Positions 1-7,896 of a stretch of DNA of 13,579 nt are shown here, piece by piece (within the stretch, counting starts at the first letter, position 1; each line of letters begins with the position of its first letter). This stretch comes from JAHFQJ01 sp046050125 (GTDB lineage Bacteria; Pseudomonadota; Gammaproteobacteria; Burkholderiales; Burkholderiaceae), in assembly GCA_046050125.1 (NCBI GenBank), contig JBJOQB010000071.1, forward strand, positions 1 through 13,579. The letters are read 5' to 3'. Under the pieces are notes generated by a model that saw nothing but the letters and a program-made list of their open reading frames with translations, did not search any database and was not told the DNA's origin. A program made the translations under genes and the position numbers.

Positions 1-340
1 GTAAATTGTAATTAGTTTTTATCCTAAGATATTTTTAACAAAAATTAACATTTGATAGAGAAAAAACATATAAAATGCATAAATGATATATAAAAATAAA
101 ATAAGCTAATTTTTTAGAGTCAAATTTGAAAAAATAAAAATTACAAATAAATAATTCATATATATAATTAAATTAATTGATTATATTGTTCGCATATTAA
201 TGCTTAAAGCTTTTTATAAAATAGTATCTAATATATAATAGTATCAAGTAATTTTTTGAAAAATAGTTATAGTTTATTACTTTTAAATAAGTTTTATATA
301 TGACTAGTTTATATCTACATAATCAATTAGGAGAGTTGCA
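1..340. other. AT-saturated non-coding region upstream of the aminotransferase gene
   Basis: This stretch is overwhelmingly A and T, and I saw no convincing reading frame on either strand, no tRNA-like fold and no clear terminator. So many TATA-like strings occur that no single promoter can be picked. The one site I trust is the Shine-Dalgarno AGGAGAG at 329-335, seven bases past its AGGAG core from the ATG at 341. The gene that normally neighbours tyrB in Burkholderiales (uvrB) is not visible here. Confidence 0.6.
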
Positions 341-1525
341 ATGAGTTTTTTTAGTGAATTAGAATTAGCACCTAGAGACCCTATACTTGGTTTAAATGAA
401 GCATTTAATAGTGATGCTAGAACAAATAAAGTAAATTTAGGCGTTGGCGTTTATTATGATGATAATGGCAAATTGCCTTTATTAAAAGCTGTTCAACAAG
501 CTGAATTAGAAAGAGTGCAAAAAAGTTTACCAAGAGGTTACTTACCAATTGAAGGTGTTGCAACTTATAATTCTGGTGTACAAAACTTACTTTTCCAAAA
601 TAATCAAGATTTATTATCAAGAAGTACTACTGTTCAAACAGTAGGTGGAACAGGTGCTTTAAAAATTGGTGCGGATTTTCTAAAACATTTTGGTGATAAA
701 CAAGCTAAAGTAGCAATTAGTAATCCAAGTTGGGAAAATCATAAGGCTATTTTTGAAATGGCTGGTTTTGAAGTTATTAATTATGCTTACTATAATCAAG
801 AAACTCGTTTAGCAGATGTTCCTGCAATGTTAGATAGTTTAGAAAAAATGCCAGCTCATACAGTTGTTGTATTACATGCATGCTGTCATAACCCTACAGG
901 AGCTGATTTAAGTGAACAAGATTGGCAAAAAGTTGTAGCTGTATGTCAAAAAAATAATCTAGTTCCATTTTTAGATATGGCTTACCAAGGCTTTAGCGAA
1001 GGCATTAATGAAGATGCTGTTGCGATTAAATTATTTAGTAATAGTGGTTTACCTGTTTTTGTTAGTAGTTCGTTCTCTAAATCTTTTTCATTATATGGAG
1101 AGAGAGTAGGAGCTTTAACGATTATTGCTGATAATGCTGATGAAAAAGCGAAAGTTATAAGCCAAGTTAAGCGTGTAATTCGTACTAATTATTCTAATCC
1201 AGCAACTCACGGTGCGAGTTTAGTATCTGCAGTATTAAATACTCCTGAATTATTTACAATGTGGGAACAAGAATTAGCAGAAATGAGAGTAAGAATTAAA
1301 CAAATGAGAAATGCTTTTGTTGAAACATTATCATCACGTGCTGATTTTAGCTTTGTAAATAAACAAAGAGGTATGTTCTCATATTCTGGTTTGAGTGCTG
1401 CTCAAGTTGAAAGATTAAAACAAGAATTTGCTATATATGCTGTTTCTTCTGGTCGTATTTGTGTTGCTGCTTTAAATAGCAAAAATATTGAATATGTTAC
1501 AGAATCAATTAAACAGGTTTTATAA
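341..1525 (+). CDS. tyrB: Class I aromatic amino acid / aspartate aminotransferase
   Basis: A cytoplasmic PLP-dependent aminotransferase of fold type I, subgroup I-alpha. It transfers amino groups between glutamate/2-oxoglutarate and aromatic or dicarboxylic amino acids, the last step of tyrosine and phenylalanine synthesis or aspartate formation. The 394-residue length is typical for AspC/TyrB. The opening SFFSELELAPRDPILGLNE is the family N-terminus. Active-site features are visible: NPTG at residues 184-187, Asp212 and Tyr215 (PLP contacts), SSSFSKSF with the Schiff-base Lys247, and SGR with Arg372, which binds the substrate alpha-carboxylate. The ATG at 341 has a strong Shine-Dalgarno at 329-335. 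The gene stands alone and converges with the yggU-like gene at 1569. Sequence alone does not separate AspC from TyrB specificity; the symbol follows usual betaproteobacterial annotation. Confidence 0.88.
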   Translation: MSFFSELELAPRDPILGLNEAFNSDARTNKVNLGVGVYYDDNGKLPLLKAVQQAELERVQKSLPRGYLPIEGVATYNSGVQNLLFQNNQDLLSRSTTVQTVGGTGALKIGADFLKHFGDKQAKVAISNPSWENHKAIFEMAGFEVINYAYYNQETRLADVPAMLDSLEKMPAHTVVVLHACCHNPTGADLSEQDWQKVVAVCQKNNLVPFLDMAYQGFSEGINEDAVAIKLFSNSGLPVFVSSSFSKSFSLYGERVGALTIIADNADEKAKVISQVKRVIRTNYSNPATHGASLVSAVLNTPELFTMWEQELAEMRVRIKQMRNAFVETLSSRADFSFVNKQRGMFSYSGLSAAQVERLKQEFAIYAVSSGRICVAALNSKNIEYVTESIKQVL

Positions 1526-1568
1526 TCTATATAATATGTATATATCTAGCTAGGGAAATGTAAATAAA

Positions 1569-1901
1569 TTAAAAAAGCAATCCAAACCTAGCTACAAAAT
1601 CCTCTTCGCTACAATCAAAGCCATCAAATATAACTTTTACTCTTTTATATTTGTTGGTTTCTCCGCTAATTATTTCAATACTATTTTGTTTAATATTCAA
1701 CTGTTTTGCTAAAAAGATAATCAATGCTTTATTTGCTTTACCTTCAATTGCAGGTGCTTGAATACGTACCTTAATTGCTTCGCCATGTACACCAATTATA
1801 CTATTAACATTACTATTTGGTACTGCCTGTATATTTACTATAAAAATAGATTTAATAATTTTAGATTGTTTAAGTTGTTGCTCTTTTTTATACCAATTCA
1901 T
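1569..1901 (-). CDS. YggU/DUF167 family protein
   Basis: A 110-residue protein of the DUF167 (YggU) family, small conserved cytoplasmic proteins with no firmly established function. The family core is clear: a start with WY followed by alternating hydrophobics (residues 3-25), HGEAIKVRIQAPAIEGKANKA around residues 39-59, then SGETNKYKRVKV around 79-90. The N-terminal WY argues for the ATG at 1899-1901, although no good Shine-Dalgarno precedes it. The C-terminal tail after residue 92 is weakly conserved in the family. In many Proteobacteria this gene sits beside yggT or proC; here it is alone, divergent from bamA with 100 bp between the starts and convergent with tyrB 43 bp away. It is probably a separate transcript. 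Confidence 0.82.
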   Translation of the reverse strand: MNWYKKEQQLKQSKIIKSIFIVNIQAVPNSNVNSIIGVHGEAIKVRIQAPAIEGKANKALIIFLAKQLNIKQNSIEIISGETNKYKRVKVIFDGFDCSEEDFVARFGLLF

Positions 1902-1935
1902 TTATATGCTTTATTTTATGTAGAATATAAATATC

Positions 1936-1964
1936 TTAACAAAATAGTAAAACCAGTGTAAACT
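1936..1964 (+). promoter_or_regulatory. Candidate sigma70 promoter for bamA
   Basis: TTAACA at 1936-1941 and TAAACT at 1959-1964 are separated by 17 bases, giving 5/6 and 4/6 matches to consensus. It lies in the 100-bp divergent gap and would start transcription about 30 bases before the bamA start. The region is AT-rich, so chance matches are likely. Confidence 0.35.
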
Positions 1965-1988
1965 TATACCCACATGTATTTAATACCC

Positions 1989-2004
1989 AAAGGGGATAAA
2001 ATTG
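1989..2004 (+). promoter_or_regulatory. Ribosome binding site fixing a TTG start for bamA
   Basis: AAAGGGG at 1989-1995 is a strong Shine-Dalgarno six bases before TTG at 2002-2004. No ATG lies upstream in frame, because a TAA stop is at 1981-1983. The first in-frame ATG (2029) is 33 bases beyond the Shine-Dalgarno, too far to use it. The TTG start also gives the basic n-region (RKKPISKK) expected of the signal peptide. Confidence 0.7.
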
Positions 2005-4419
2005 CGTAAGAAGCCTATATCAAAAAAAATGCCAAAAATTATATCAGCAATATCAGCGATTAGTTTATCAGTTTTACTTAGTACACAAGTTTATGCACAA
2101 GCTTTCAATGATATAAAAGTAGAAGGTTTAAAACGAGTAGAATTAGGCACAATATTTGGGTATTTACCGTTTAAACCAGGTGATACTTTAACTGAAGAAT
2201 CAACAGACCAAGCAATCAAATCATTATTTAATACTGGATTTTTTAAAGATGTTCGCATCAAGCAAGAAGGTAATGTTGTAGTCATTGCAGTTGAGGAAAG
2301 ACCCGTAATAATGCAATTAGAGTTTTTAGGTGTAACTCAGTTGCCAAAAGATAACTTAAAAAAATCACTGCGTAATGTAAACTTAAACGAAGGGCGTTTT
2401 TATGACCCATCATTAATTGAGAAAGCAGAACAAGCTTTAAAACAACAGTATATAGCACGTGGCTACTACGGTGTTGAAGTTAAAACAGTAGCAACACCAA
2501 TGAGCGACAACCGCATTTCTGTAGTGTTTGAAGTAAAAGAATTAGTACCTGCCTCAATTAAACAAATTACCTTTACAGGAAATACGAGCTATAGCGATTC
2601 TACATTACTAGATGAAATGAGATTATCTAGTACAACTTGGTTTTCGTGGTATACCCAAAGCAATAAATTTTCTAAAGATAAATTAAATGAGGATTTAGAA
2701 GGAATTAAACAATTTTATTTAAACCGTGGATATTTAGATTTTTCATTTGAAAATGCACAAGCATCTTTATCTGAAAATAAAAAAGACATGTACATAAATA
2801 TTAGCATAAAAGAAGGACAAAAGTATAAAATTGGCGAGGTTAAATTATCTGGCGAATTACTAAATAAAGAAACAGAACTTAAAAAACTTATCAAAATTGA
2901 ATCAGGCAAATTATTTAGTATAGATAAACTTACTCAAACTAGCCAAGCAATTACAAGCTTACTTGCAAATTATGGTTATGCGTTTGCAACAGTGCAACCA
3001 CAAACTACAATTGTACCAGATGCTAAAAATCCTAAAGTAAATATCACATTAAATATTGATGCTGGCAAACGTACTTATGTACGCAATATCAATATTCAAG
3101 GTAATGATAAAACTCGTGATGAAGTTGTAAGAAGAGAAATGCGACAAATGGAAAATTCTTGGTTTGACCAAGAAAAGATTTCATTATCTCAAGCTAGAAT
3201 TAACCGCTTAGGTTACTTTACTGATGTGGAAATGAACACAGCACCAATTGCAAATGCTCCAGATAAAGTAGATATTAATGTTAATGTAAAAGAAAAACCA
3301 ACAGGGCAATTTAACATTGGTGCAGGTTACTCTTCAACTGATAAATTAGTACTTCAAACTAGCTTAAGACAAGATAACGTTTTAGGTACAGGAACTAGTT
3401 TAGGGATTGATATCAATACAGCTCGTTCGGCTCGTACACTTGCAATTACACAAATTGACCCATACTTTACCTTAGATGGAATTAGTAGATATACAGATGT
3501 TTATCACAGAACTAATCGTCCACTTTATTCTTCAGGCGATGAAGATTTTAAAATTATCACAACAGGTTCATCATTAAAATTTGGCGTACCATTTAGTGAA
3601 TACGATACAGTATATTTTGGTTTAGGATTTGACCATACAAAACTTAAATTAACAGAAAACAGTCCTGAAAGCTATAAAAGATATGCTGGATATGACCCTA
3701 GCAATGCAGCAGGTGGTTATAAATATATTGATGCTACAAGTGGATTACCAGTAAAAGGATTTGGTTTATCATCAAATAATGTGCCAGTTACAATTGGTTG
3801 GGGTAGAGATAGCCGAGATAGTGCTTTAATTCCAAACAAAGGACGTTACCAACAAGCTTACATTGAAGTTGGTACACCAGCAGCAGATTTAGAATACTAT
3901 AAACTTACATATCAGCACCAGTATTACTATCCAATTGGTAGAAACTTTACTTTAGCATTTAATACTGATTTAGGTTATGGTAAAGGATATGGAAATAAAC
4001 CCTATCCAGTATTTAAAAACTTTTATGCGGGCGGTATTGGTTCAGTGCGTGGATATGACAGCTCAAGCTTAGGACCTAGAGATGTAAAAGGACAAGCCGA
4101 AGGTGGCTCTACAAAAATTGTAAACAATATTGAAATGATTTTCCCATTACCAGGTACGGGGATTGATAGAACCTTACGTTTATATACATTTATTGATTCA
4201 GGTATGGTATACAGAGAAGGCGATAGAATTCGTATTAAAGATAAACTTGATGCAAATGGCAACATTGTAGAAAATGGTTTAAGATTTTCTTACGGTTTTG
4301 GTTTATCATGGATTTCACCAATTGGACCACTAAAAATTGGTTTAGGATTCCCTCTTGGCAAAAAACATGCTAATGACCAATTACAAAAATTCCAATTTCA
4401 AGTTGGTACATCATTCTAA
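2002..4419 (+). CDS. bamA: Outer membrane protein assembly factor BamA
   Basis: The essential Omp85-family protein that folds and inserts beta-barrel proteins into the outer membrane as the core of the BAM complex. At 805 residues it has full family length. A signal peptide covers residues 1-32 (basic n-region, hydrophobic 13-28, cleavage after VYA). Five POTRA domains follow to about residue 430, the first opening with FNDIKVEGLKRVE, and the later ones with IKQITFTGN and VRNINIQGN. The 16-strand barrel runs from about 437 to the C-terminal Phe805, the expected beta-signal end. The VRGY lid motif of loop 6 is at 682-685. Translation starts at TTG behind a strong Shine-Dalgarno. In most Proteobacteria bamA lies between rseP and skp-lpxD; here it is a single-gene unit with its own terminator, so the cluster has been split. 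Confidence 0.95.
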   Translation: MRKKPISKKMPKIISAISAISLSVLLSTQVYAQAFNDIKVEGLKRVELGTIFGYLPFKPGDTLTEESTDQAIKSLFNTGFFKDVRIKQEGNVVVIAVEERPVIMQLEFLGVTQLPKDNLKKSLRNVNLNEGRFYDPSLIEKAEQALKQQYIARGYYGVEVKTVATPMSDNRISVVFEVKELVPASIKQITFTGNTSYSDSTLLDEMRLSSTTWFSWYTQSNKFSKDKLNEDLEGIKQFYLNRGYLDFSFENAQASLSENKKDMYINISIKEGQKYKIGEVKLSGELLNKETELKKLIKIESGKLFSIDKLTQTSQAITSLLANYGYAFATVQPQTTIVPDAKNPKVNITLNIDAGKRTYVRNINIQGNDKTRDEVVRREMRQMENSWFDQEKISLSQARINRLGYFTDVEMNTAPIANAPDKVDINVNVKEKPTGQFNIGAGYSSTDKLVLQTSLRQDNVLGTGTSLGIDINTARSARTLAITQIDPYFTLDGISRYTDVYHRTNRPLYSSGDEDFKIITTGSSLKFGVPFSEYDTVYFGLGFDHTKLKLTENSPESYKRYAGYDPSNAAGGYKYIDATSGLPVKGFGLSSNNVPVTIGWGRDSRDSALIPNKGRYQQAYIEVGTPAADLEYYKLTYQHQYYYPIGRNFTLAFNTDLGYGKGYGNKPYPVFKNFYAGGIGSVRGYDSSSLGPRDVKGQAEGGSTKIVNNIEMIFPLPGTGIDRTLRLYTFIDSGMVYREGDRIRIKDKLDANGNIVENGLRFSYGFGLSWISPIGPLKIGLGFPLGKKHANDQLQKFQFQVGTSF

Positions 4420-4451
4420 TTCAATAAAAATATCCATGTATATTTAGATAT

Positions 4452-4488
4452 ATGGCTAAGCGTATAAAAGATGCTTGGCCATTTTATT
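4452..4488 (+). terminator. Rho-independent terminator of bamA
   Basis: A 10-bp stem (ATGGCTAAGC at 4452-4461 with GCTTGGCCAT at 4473-4482, one G.U pair) encloses an 11-base loop and is followed by TTTTATT. It lies 33 bases after the bamA stop. A second, weaker hairpin (4434-4443 with 4448-4455) overlaps its left arm and could compete with it. Confidence 0.8.
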
Positions 4489-4495
4489 CAAATGC

Positions 4496-4523
4496 TTTAC
4501 AAATAGCATTAAGTAATTATATT
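4496..4523 (+). promoter_or_regulatory. Candidate sigma70 promoter for the NTF2-like gene
   Basis: TTTACA (4496-4501) and TATATT (4518-4523) each match consensus at 5 of 6 positions with a 16-base spacer. It lies just after the bamA terminator and about 32 bases upstream of the ATG at 4556, so it fits an independent single-gene transcript. Confidence 0.5.
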
Positions 4524-4555
4524 TTTTTAATTTAAGTTAATTTGGAGACAAACTA

Positions 4556-5128
4556 ATGAAGTTATCTATAATTTCAACTGTATTATTATCTAGTTTATAT
4601 ATATTATCTGCAAATGCAGAAGTGTATCATGGACATAATCAACACCAATCAAATATAAATAATACTAATAATTCATCACATAGTAATATTAATCATAATC
4701 AAGCCTGCAAACATGCAACTAAAGCTGAAATAGCTTCATTATTTGATAGATGGAATTCATCACTACAAACTTTAGAGCCAAAAAAAGTAGTTGCAAACTA
4801 TGCGGAAGATTCTGTATTGCTTGCTACTGTATCAAACAAACCAAGGCTTACACATGAAGAAAAAGAAGATTACTTCAAGCATTTTCTTACTAAAAAACCT
4901 GTAGGTAAAATAGATTCAAGACATATTAAAATATATTGCAATAATGCAATTGATACAGGATTGTACACATTTACATTTGGCGATGGGCAAGAAGTTAGGG
5001 CAGTAAAAGCAAGATACACATACAATTATCATTGGAATGGCAAGGATTGGCTAATCACATCACATCATTCATCAGCTATGCCAGAAAAAGTATTGCATTA
5101 CGCACAAGTAGAAAATAATCATCAGTAA
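4556..5128 (+). CDS. Secreted SgcJ/EcaC-type NTF2-like protein
   Basis: A 190-residue exported protein. Residues 1-21 form a signal peptide (K2, hydrophobic stretch 3-18, cleavage after ANA). A His/Asn-rich linker follows (about residues 24-53). From residue 54 comes one NTF2-like fold of the SgcJ/EcaC, DUF4440-related type: ATKAEIASLFDRWNSSL, then VVANYAEDSVLL, TVSNKPR, a central KIDSR segment, and the closing strands GLYTFTFG, ARYTYNYHWNGKDWLI and SHHSSAMPE. The only cysteines, Cys51 and Cys128, could form a disulfide in the periplasm. Family members are often labelled oxidoreductase, but the fold is non-catalytic in many relatives and I assign no reaction. The Shine-Dalgarno GGAGA (4544-4548) supports the ATG. 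The gene stands between bamA and yebC with its own candidate promoter. Confidence 0.8.
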   Translation: MKLSIISTVLLSSLYILSANAEVYHGHNQHQSNINNTNNSSHSNINHNQACKHATKAEIASLFDRWNSSLQTLEPKKVVANYAEDSVLLATVSNKPRLTHEEKEDYFKHFLTKKPVGKIDSRHIKIYCNNAIDTGLYTFTFGDGQEVRAVKARYTYNYHWNGKDWLITSHHSSAMPEKVLHYAQVENNHQ

Positions 5129-5169
5129 ATCTAATATCTTTAACTAGGTATTAATATTAATCTAATACA

Positions 5170-5199
5170 AGCAAAGTTAATAGCTTTATTAATTTTGCT
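5170..5199 (+). other. Perfect 12-bp hairpin after the NTF2-like gene
   Basis: AGCAAAGTTAAT (5170-5181) pairs with ATTAATTTTGCT (5188-5199) over 12 bp with one G.U and a six-base loop. No U-run follows on either strand, so it is not a standard intrinsic terminator. It may protect the 3' end of the upstream mRNA or assist termination. Confidence 0.5.
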
Positions 5200-5270
5200 G
5201 TCATCATAAATATTAAGTTATTAAAATAACAACTAATCTTCAAATTTCATATATTAAATACCTCATAATT

Positions 5271-5301
5271 TTTACCTCAATTTTTAGCAATATGTTATAA
5301 T
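5271..5301 (+). promoter_or_regulatory. Extended -10 promoter of yebC-purD
   Basis: TGTTATAAT at 5293-5301 is a perfect extended -10 (TG, one base, TATAAT). TTTACC at 5271-5276 is a partial -35 with a 19-base spacer. Transcription would begin near 5308, giving a leader of about 33 bases that holds the Shine-Dalgarno AGGGAA (5329-5334). This is one of the clearest promoters in the window. Confidence 0.65.
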
Positions 5302-5340
5302 ATAGGCTTTGATAAATCAGTAAAATATAGGGAAAATAAT

Positions 5341-6066
5341 ATGGCTGGACATTCAAAATGGGCAAATATTAAACATAAAAAAGCTGCTACAGATGCAAAA
5401 CGTGGCAAAATATGGACACGATTAATTAAAGAAATTACCGTAGCTGCTAAACTAGCAGGTGGAGATACAGCAACAAACCCTAGATTACGCTTAGCAATCG
5501 ATAAAGCAACTGATGCAAATATGCCTAAAGATAATATCAATAGAGCAATTCAAAGAGGCATAGGCGATACAGATAATGTAAATTATGAAGAGGTTCGCTA
5601 CGAAGGCTATGGAATAAGTGGTGCTGCAATTATTGTAGACTGTTTAACAGATAATCGTACCAGAACAGTAGCCGAAGTAAGGCATGCTTTTAGCAAACAT
5701 GGTGGCAACATGGGCAATGAAGGCTCAGTTGCATTCATGTTTACACATAGTGGAAGTATACTATTTAATCCAGATGTTAATGCAGATGAGTTACTTGAAC
5801 TAGCCTTAGAGCATGGTGCTGATGATGTAATTACAAATGATGATACTATAGAAATAATATGTAGTCCTTATGAATTTGTAAATATAAAGGATAAACTCGA
5901 ACAGGCAGGCTATAAATCAGAGTTTTCAGAAGTAGGCATGCATGCACAAAATAGCGTAGAGCTAAATGCTGAAGATAGCATAAAAATGCAAAAAATATTA
6001 GATGCACTAGAAAACCTAGATGACGTACAAGAGGTTTATCATAATGCTATCTTGCAAGATGAATAA
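5341..6066 (+). CDS. yebC: YebC/TACO1 family translation factor or regulator
   Basis: A 241-residue cytoplasmic protein of the YebC/PmpR/TACO1 family. The invariant start MAGHSKWANIKHKKAATDAKRGK is intact, followed by the family block TNPRLRLAIDKATDANMPKDNINRAI (about 46-71). The acidic middle domain holds RYEGYG (about 86-91), then DNRTRTVAEVRHAFSKHGGNMGNEGSVAFMF (about 103-134). Length is normal. Members were long annotated as transcriptional regulators; more recent work on the family links it to relief of ribosome stalling, including at proline stretches. Both views are family knowledge and are not shown by this sequence. It has a strong extended -10 promoter and Shine-Dalgarno and lies 78 bp upstream of purD with no terminator between them, so the two are probably co-transcribed, as is common in Burkholderiales. 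Confidence 0.93.
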   Translation: MAGHSKWANIKHKKAATDAKRGKIWTRLIKEITVAAKLAGGDTATNPRLRLAIDKATDANMPKDNINRAIQRGIGDTDNVNYEEVRYEGYGISGAAIIVDCLTDNRTRTVAEVRHAFSKHGGNMGNEGSVAFMFTHSGSILFNPDVNADELLELALEHGADDVITNDDTIEIICSPYEFVNIKDKLEQAGYKSEFSEVGMHAQNSVELNAEDSIKMQKILDALENLDDVQEVYHNAILQDE

Positions 6067-6144
6067 TTACAGCTAAATGTAATATCTACACTTAAGTAAA
6101 TATCATTAAATAAATTGAATTCAAAAAATAAATATAGGTAATAT

Positions 6145-7425
6145 ATGAAAATATTAGTAGTTGGTAATGGTGGTAGAGAACATGCAATTGCATGGAAACT
6201 GGCTCAAGCTGATAATATCCAAAAAATTTACATAGCATCAGGTAATGGTGGCACGGCTATCGACAAACGCCTAGAAAATATCAATATCACAGACATAAAA
6301 GAATTAGCAAAATTTGCAATTGATGAACAAGTTGCATTTACTGTAGTAGGTCCTGAAGCGCCACTAGCGGCAGGTATTGTTGATGAATTTAGAAGCAAAA
6401 ACTTACTAATTTTTGGCCCAACTAAAAAAGCTGCTCAATTAGAATCATCAAAAGCATTTGCAAAAAACTTTATGCAAAAGCATAACATTCCGACAGCTTA
6501 CTATGCAGTATTTAATAACCGACAATTAGCTAAAGATTATATCCTTGAAAAAGGTGCTCCAATCGTAGTAAAAGATGATGGATTAGCTGCAGGTAAAGGC
6601 GTAGTAGTAGCAATGACAATTACTGAAGCATTAGACGCAGTGGATTTAATGCTAGGCGATGATGCAATTGAAGGCAAACAAATTGTTATTGAAGAATTTT
6701 TAGAAGGCGAAGAAGCAAGCTTTATTGTAATGGTAGATGGTAAAAATATCCTTCCATTAGCTACTAGCCAAGACCACAAACGCCTAAAAGATAGTGATAT
6801 GGGACCCAATACTGGTGGAATGGGAGCTTACTCTCCTGCACCTGTAGTAACCCCACAAACTCATGCAAGAATTATGCGTGAAATAATTGAGCCAACAGTA
6901 AAAGGCATGGAAAAAGACGGCATACCATACACAGGATTTTTATATGCTGGAGTAATGATAGATAATGAAGGTAATCCTAAAACTTTAGAATTTAACTGCA
7001 GAATGGGCGACCCTGAAACTCAACCAATTATGGCAAGAATGAAAAGTAATTTAGTAGAAATTTTCAAATTATCTTTTGAGCATAGATTACATGAAGTAAC
7101 TATAGACTGGGATAGAAGATGTGCTTTAGGTGTAGTTTTAGCATCGCATAATTATCCAAATACACCAAGAACAGGCGATAAAATTACAGGTGCAAAATCA
7201 GTAGTTGAAAATACCAATACAAATCAAGCTATAGTATTTCATGCTGGCACAAAGCAAGATAGCGAAACTAAAGATATAGTAACATCTGGCGGTAGGGTTT
7301 TATGTGTAGTTGGTTTAGGCGACAGCGTAAAACAAGCCAAAAAACAAGCTTATGATGCTATTACTGAAATATCTTTTGATGGCATGCAATTCCGTACAGA
7401 CATTGGGTATAGAGCTATTAAATAA
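6145..7425 (+). CDS. purD: Phosphoribosylamine-glycine ligase (GAR synthetase)
   Basis: The second enzyme of de novo purine synthesis: it joins 5-phosphoribosylamine and glycine using ATP to make glycinamide ribonucleotide in the cytosol. The 426 residues match the bacterial single-domain PurD. Visible family blocks are the N-terminal MKILVVGNGGREHAIAWKL (1-19), GPEAPLAAGI near 72-81, the ATP-grasp loop KDDGLAAGKGV (143-153), EEFLEGEEASF near 187-197, GGMGAYSPAP (224-233) and the metal-binding segment FNCRMGDPETQP (283-294). The Shine-Dalgarno is weak (TAGGT near 6135-6139), which fits translation from a yebC-purD transcript. In many Burkholderiales hemF follows; here a small unrecognised ORF does instead, its Shine-Dalgarno overlapping the purD stop codon. 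Confidence 0.95.
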   Translation: MKILVVGNGGREHAIAWKLAQADNIQKIYIASGNGGTAIDKRLENINITDIKELAKFAIDEQVAFTVVGPEAPLAAGIVDEFRSKNLLIFGPTKKAAQLESSKAFAKNFMQKHNIPTAYYAVFNNRQLAKDYILEKGAPIVVKDDGLAAGKGVVVAMTITEALDAVDLMLGDDAIEGKQIVIEEFLEGEEASFIVMVDGKNILPLATSQDHKRLKDSDMGPNTGGMGAYSPAPVVTPQTHARIMREIIEPTVKGMEKDGIPYTGFLYAGVMIDNEGNPKTLEFNCRMGDPETQPIMARMKSNLVEIFKLSFEHRLHEVTIDWDRRCALGVVLASHNYPNTPRTGDKITGAKSVVENTNTNQAIVFHAGTKQDSETKDIVTSGGRVLCVVGLGDSVKQAKKQAYDAITEISFDGMQFRTDIGYRAIK

Positions 7426-7436
7426 AGGATTAATAT

Positions 7437-7646
7437 ATGAGATTAGATTCACGTACAATAGCTCTAGTTTTACAAGCTGGCAATAATACAAATCAAGATG
7501 TATCAAAAATAAATCAAACTGGAAATAACTATAGAGGCTACAGTATATCTAGGGAAGATACGATAGAGGAAAGTTCTTTCTGTAATCTTAAACAACCACA
7601 TGAATGTTCAGATGTGAGATTTACTAGTGTATCTAAATCAAAATAA
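7437..7646 (+). CDS. Small unrecognised ORF, possibly truncated by a stop codon
   Basis: I do not recognise this 69-residue protein. It has a good Shine-Dalgarno (TAAAGGA, 7423-7429) overlapping the purD stop, and the ATG follows seven bases later, so translation is likely. The product is polar, Asn/Ser-rich, with two cysteines near residues 49 and 57, and has no signal peptide or membrane segment. After its TAA (7644-7646) the same frame stays open for 31 more codons to TAA at 7740-7742, encoding a protein-like segment with LTAAKHRIDSLIKE at its end. That suggests an ancestral protein of about 101 residues interrupted by one nonsense mutation. A run of 31 open codons can also occur by chance, so this is uncertain. 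It replaces the usual purD neighbour hemF. Confidence 0.4.
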   Translation: MRLDSRTIALVLQAGNNTNQDVSKINQTGNNYRGYSISREDTIEESSFCNLKQPHECSDVRFTSVSKSK

Positions 7647-7778
7647 AGTAAAGATGGTTTGATGATTGAAACTAATGGAATTAGTAGTTTTATGTGTTTG
7701 ACAGCTGCTAAGCATAGAATAGATAGTTTGATTAAAGAGTAAATAATCCCATTTATTTATTGATTTCAAATATTATAT

Positions 7779-7808
7779 TTGTGAAATTATCTATAAGTAT
7801 GTTACAAT
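7779..7808 (+). promoter_or_regulatory. Candidate sigma70 promoter of rpsO
   Basis: TTGTGA (7779-7784) and TACAAT (7803-7808) are spaced by 18 bases. Transcription from near 7815 would give a leader of roughly 180 bases before rpsO, long enough for the structured element at 7897-7980. A TATAAT at 7846-7851 is an alternative -10 but has no good -35. Confidence 0.45.
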
Positions 7809-7896
7809 ACGTTTTGACATGAGCCGTCATTGAGGGTTAATTTAGTATAATGATTTAAAATAAAGTAAATCGCTATTAAATTAATTGTTTTTAACA

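Noticed and set aside
1..340. Replication origin or AT-rich unwinding element
   Set aside because: High AT is general in this genome's intergenic DNA, and I found no DnaA boxes, iterons or origin-associated genes.
1526..1568. Terminator between the convergent tyrB and yggU-like genes
   Set aside because: Only an AT-only TATATA palindrome is visible, with no GC-containing stem and no clear T-run. It is too weak to call.
1964..1975. DnaA-box-like string upstream of bamA
   Set aside because: It has two mismatches to the nine-base consensus, stands alone, and there is no dnaA, dnaN or box cluster nearby.
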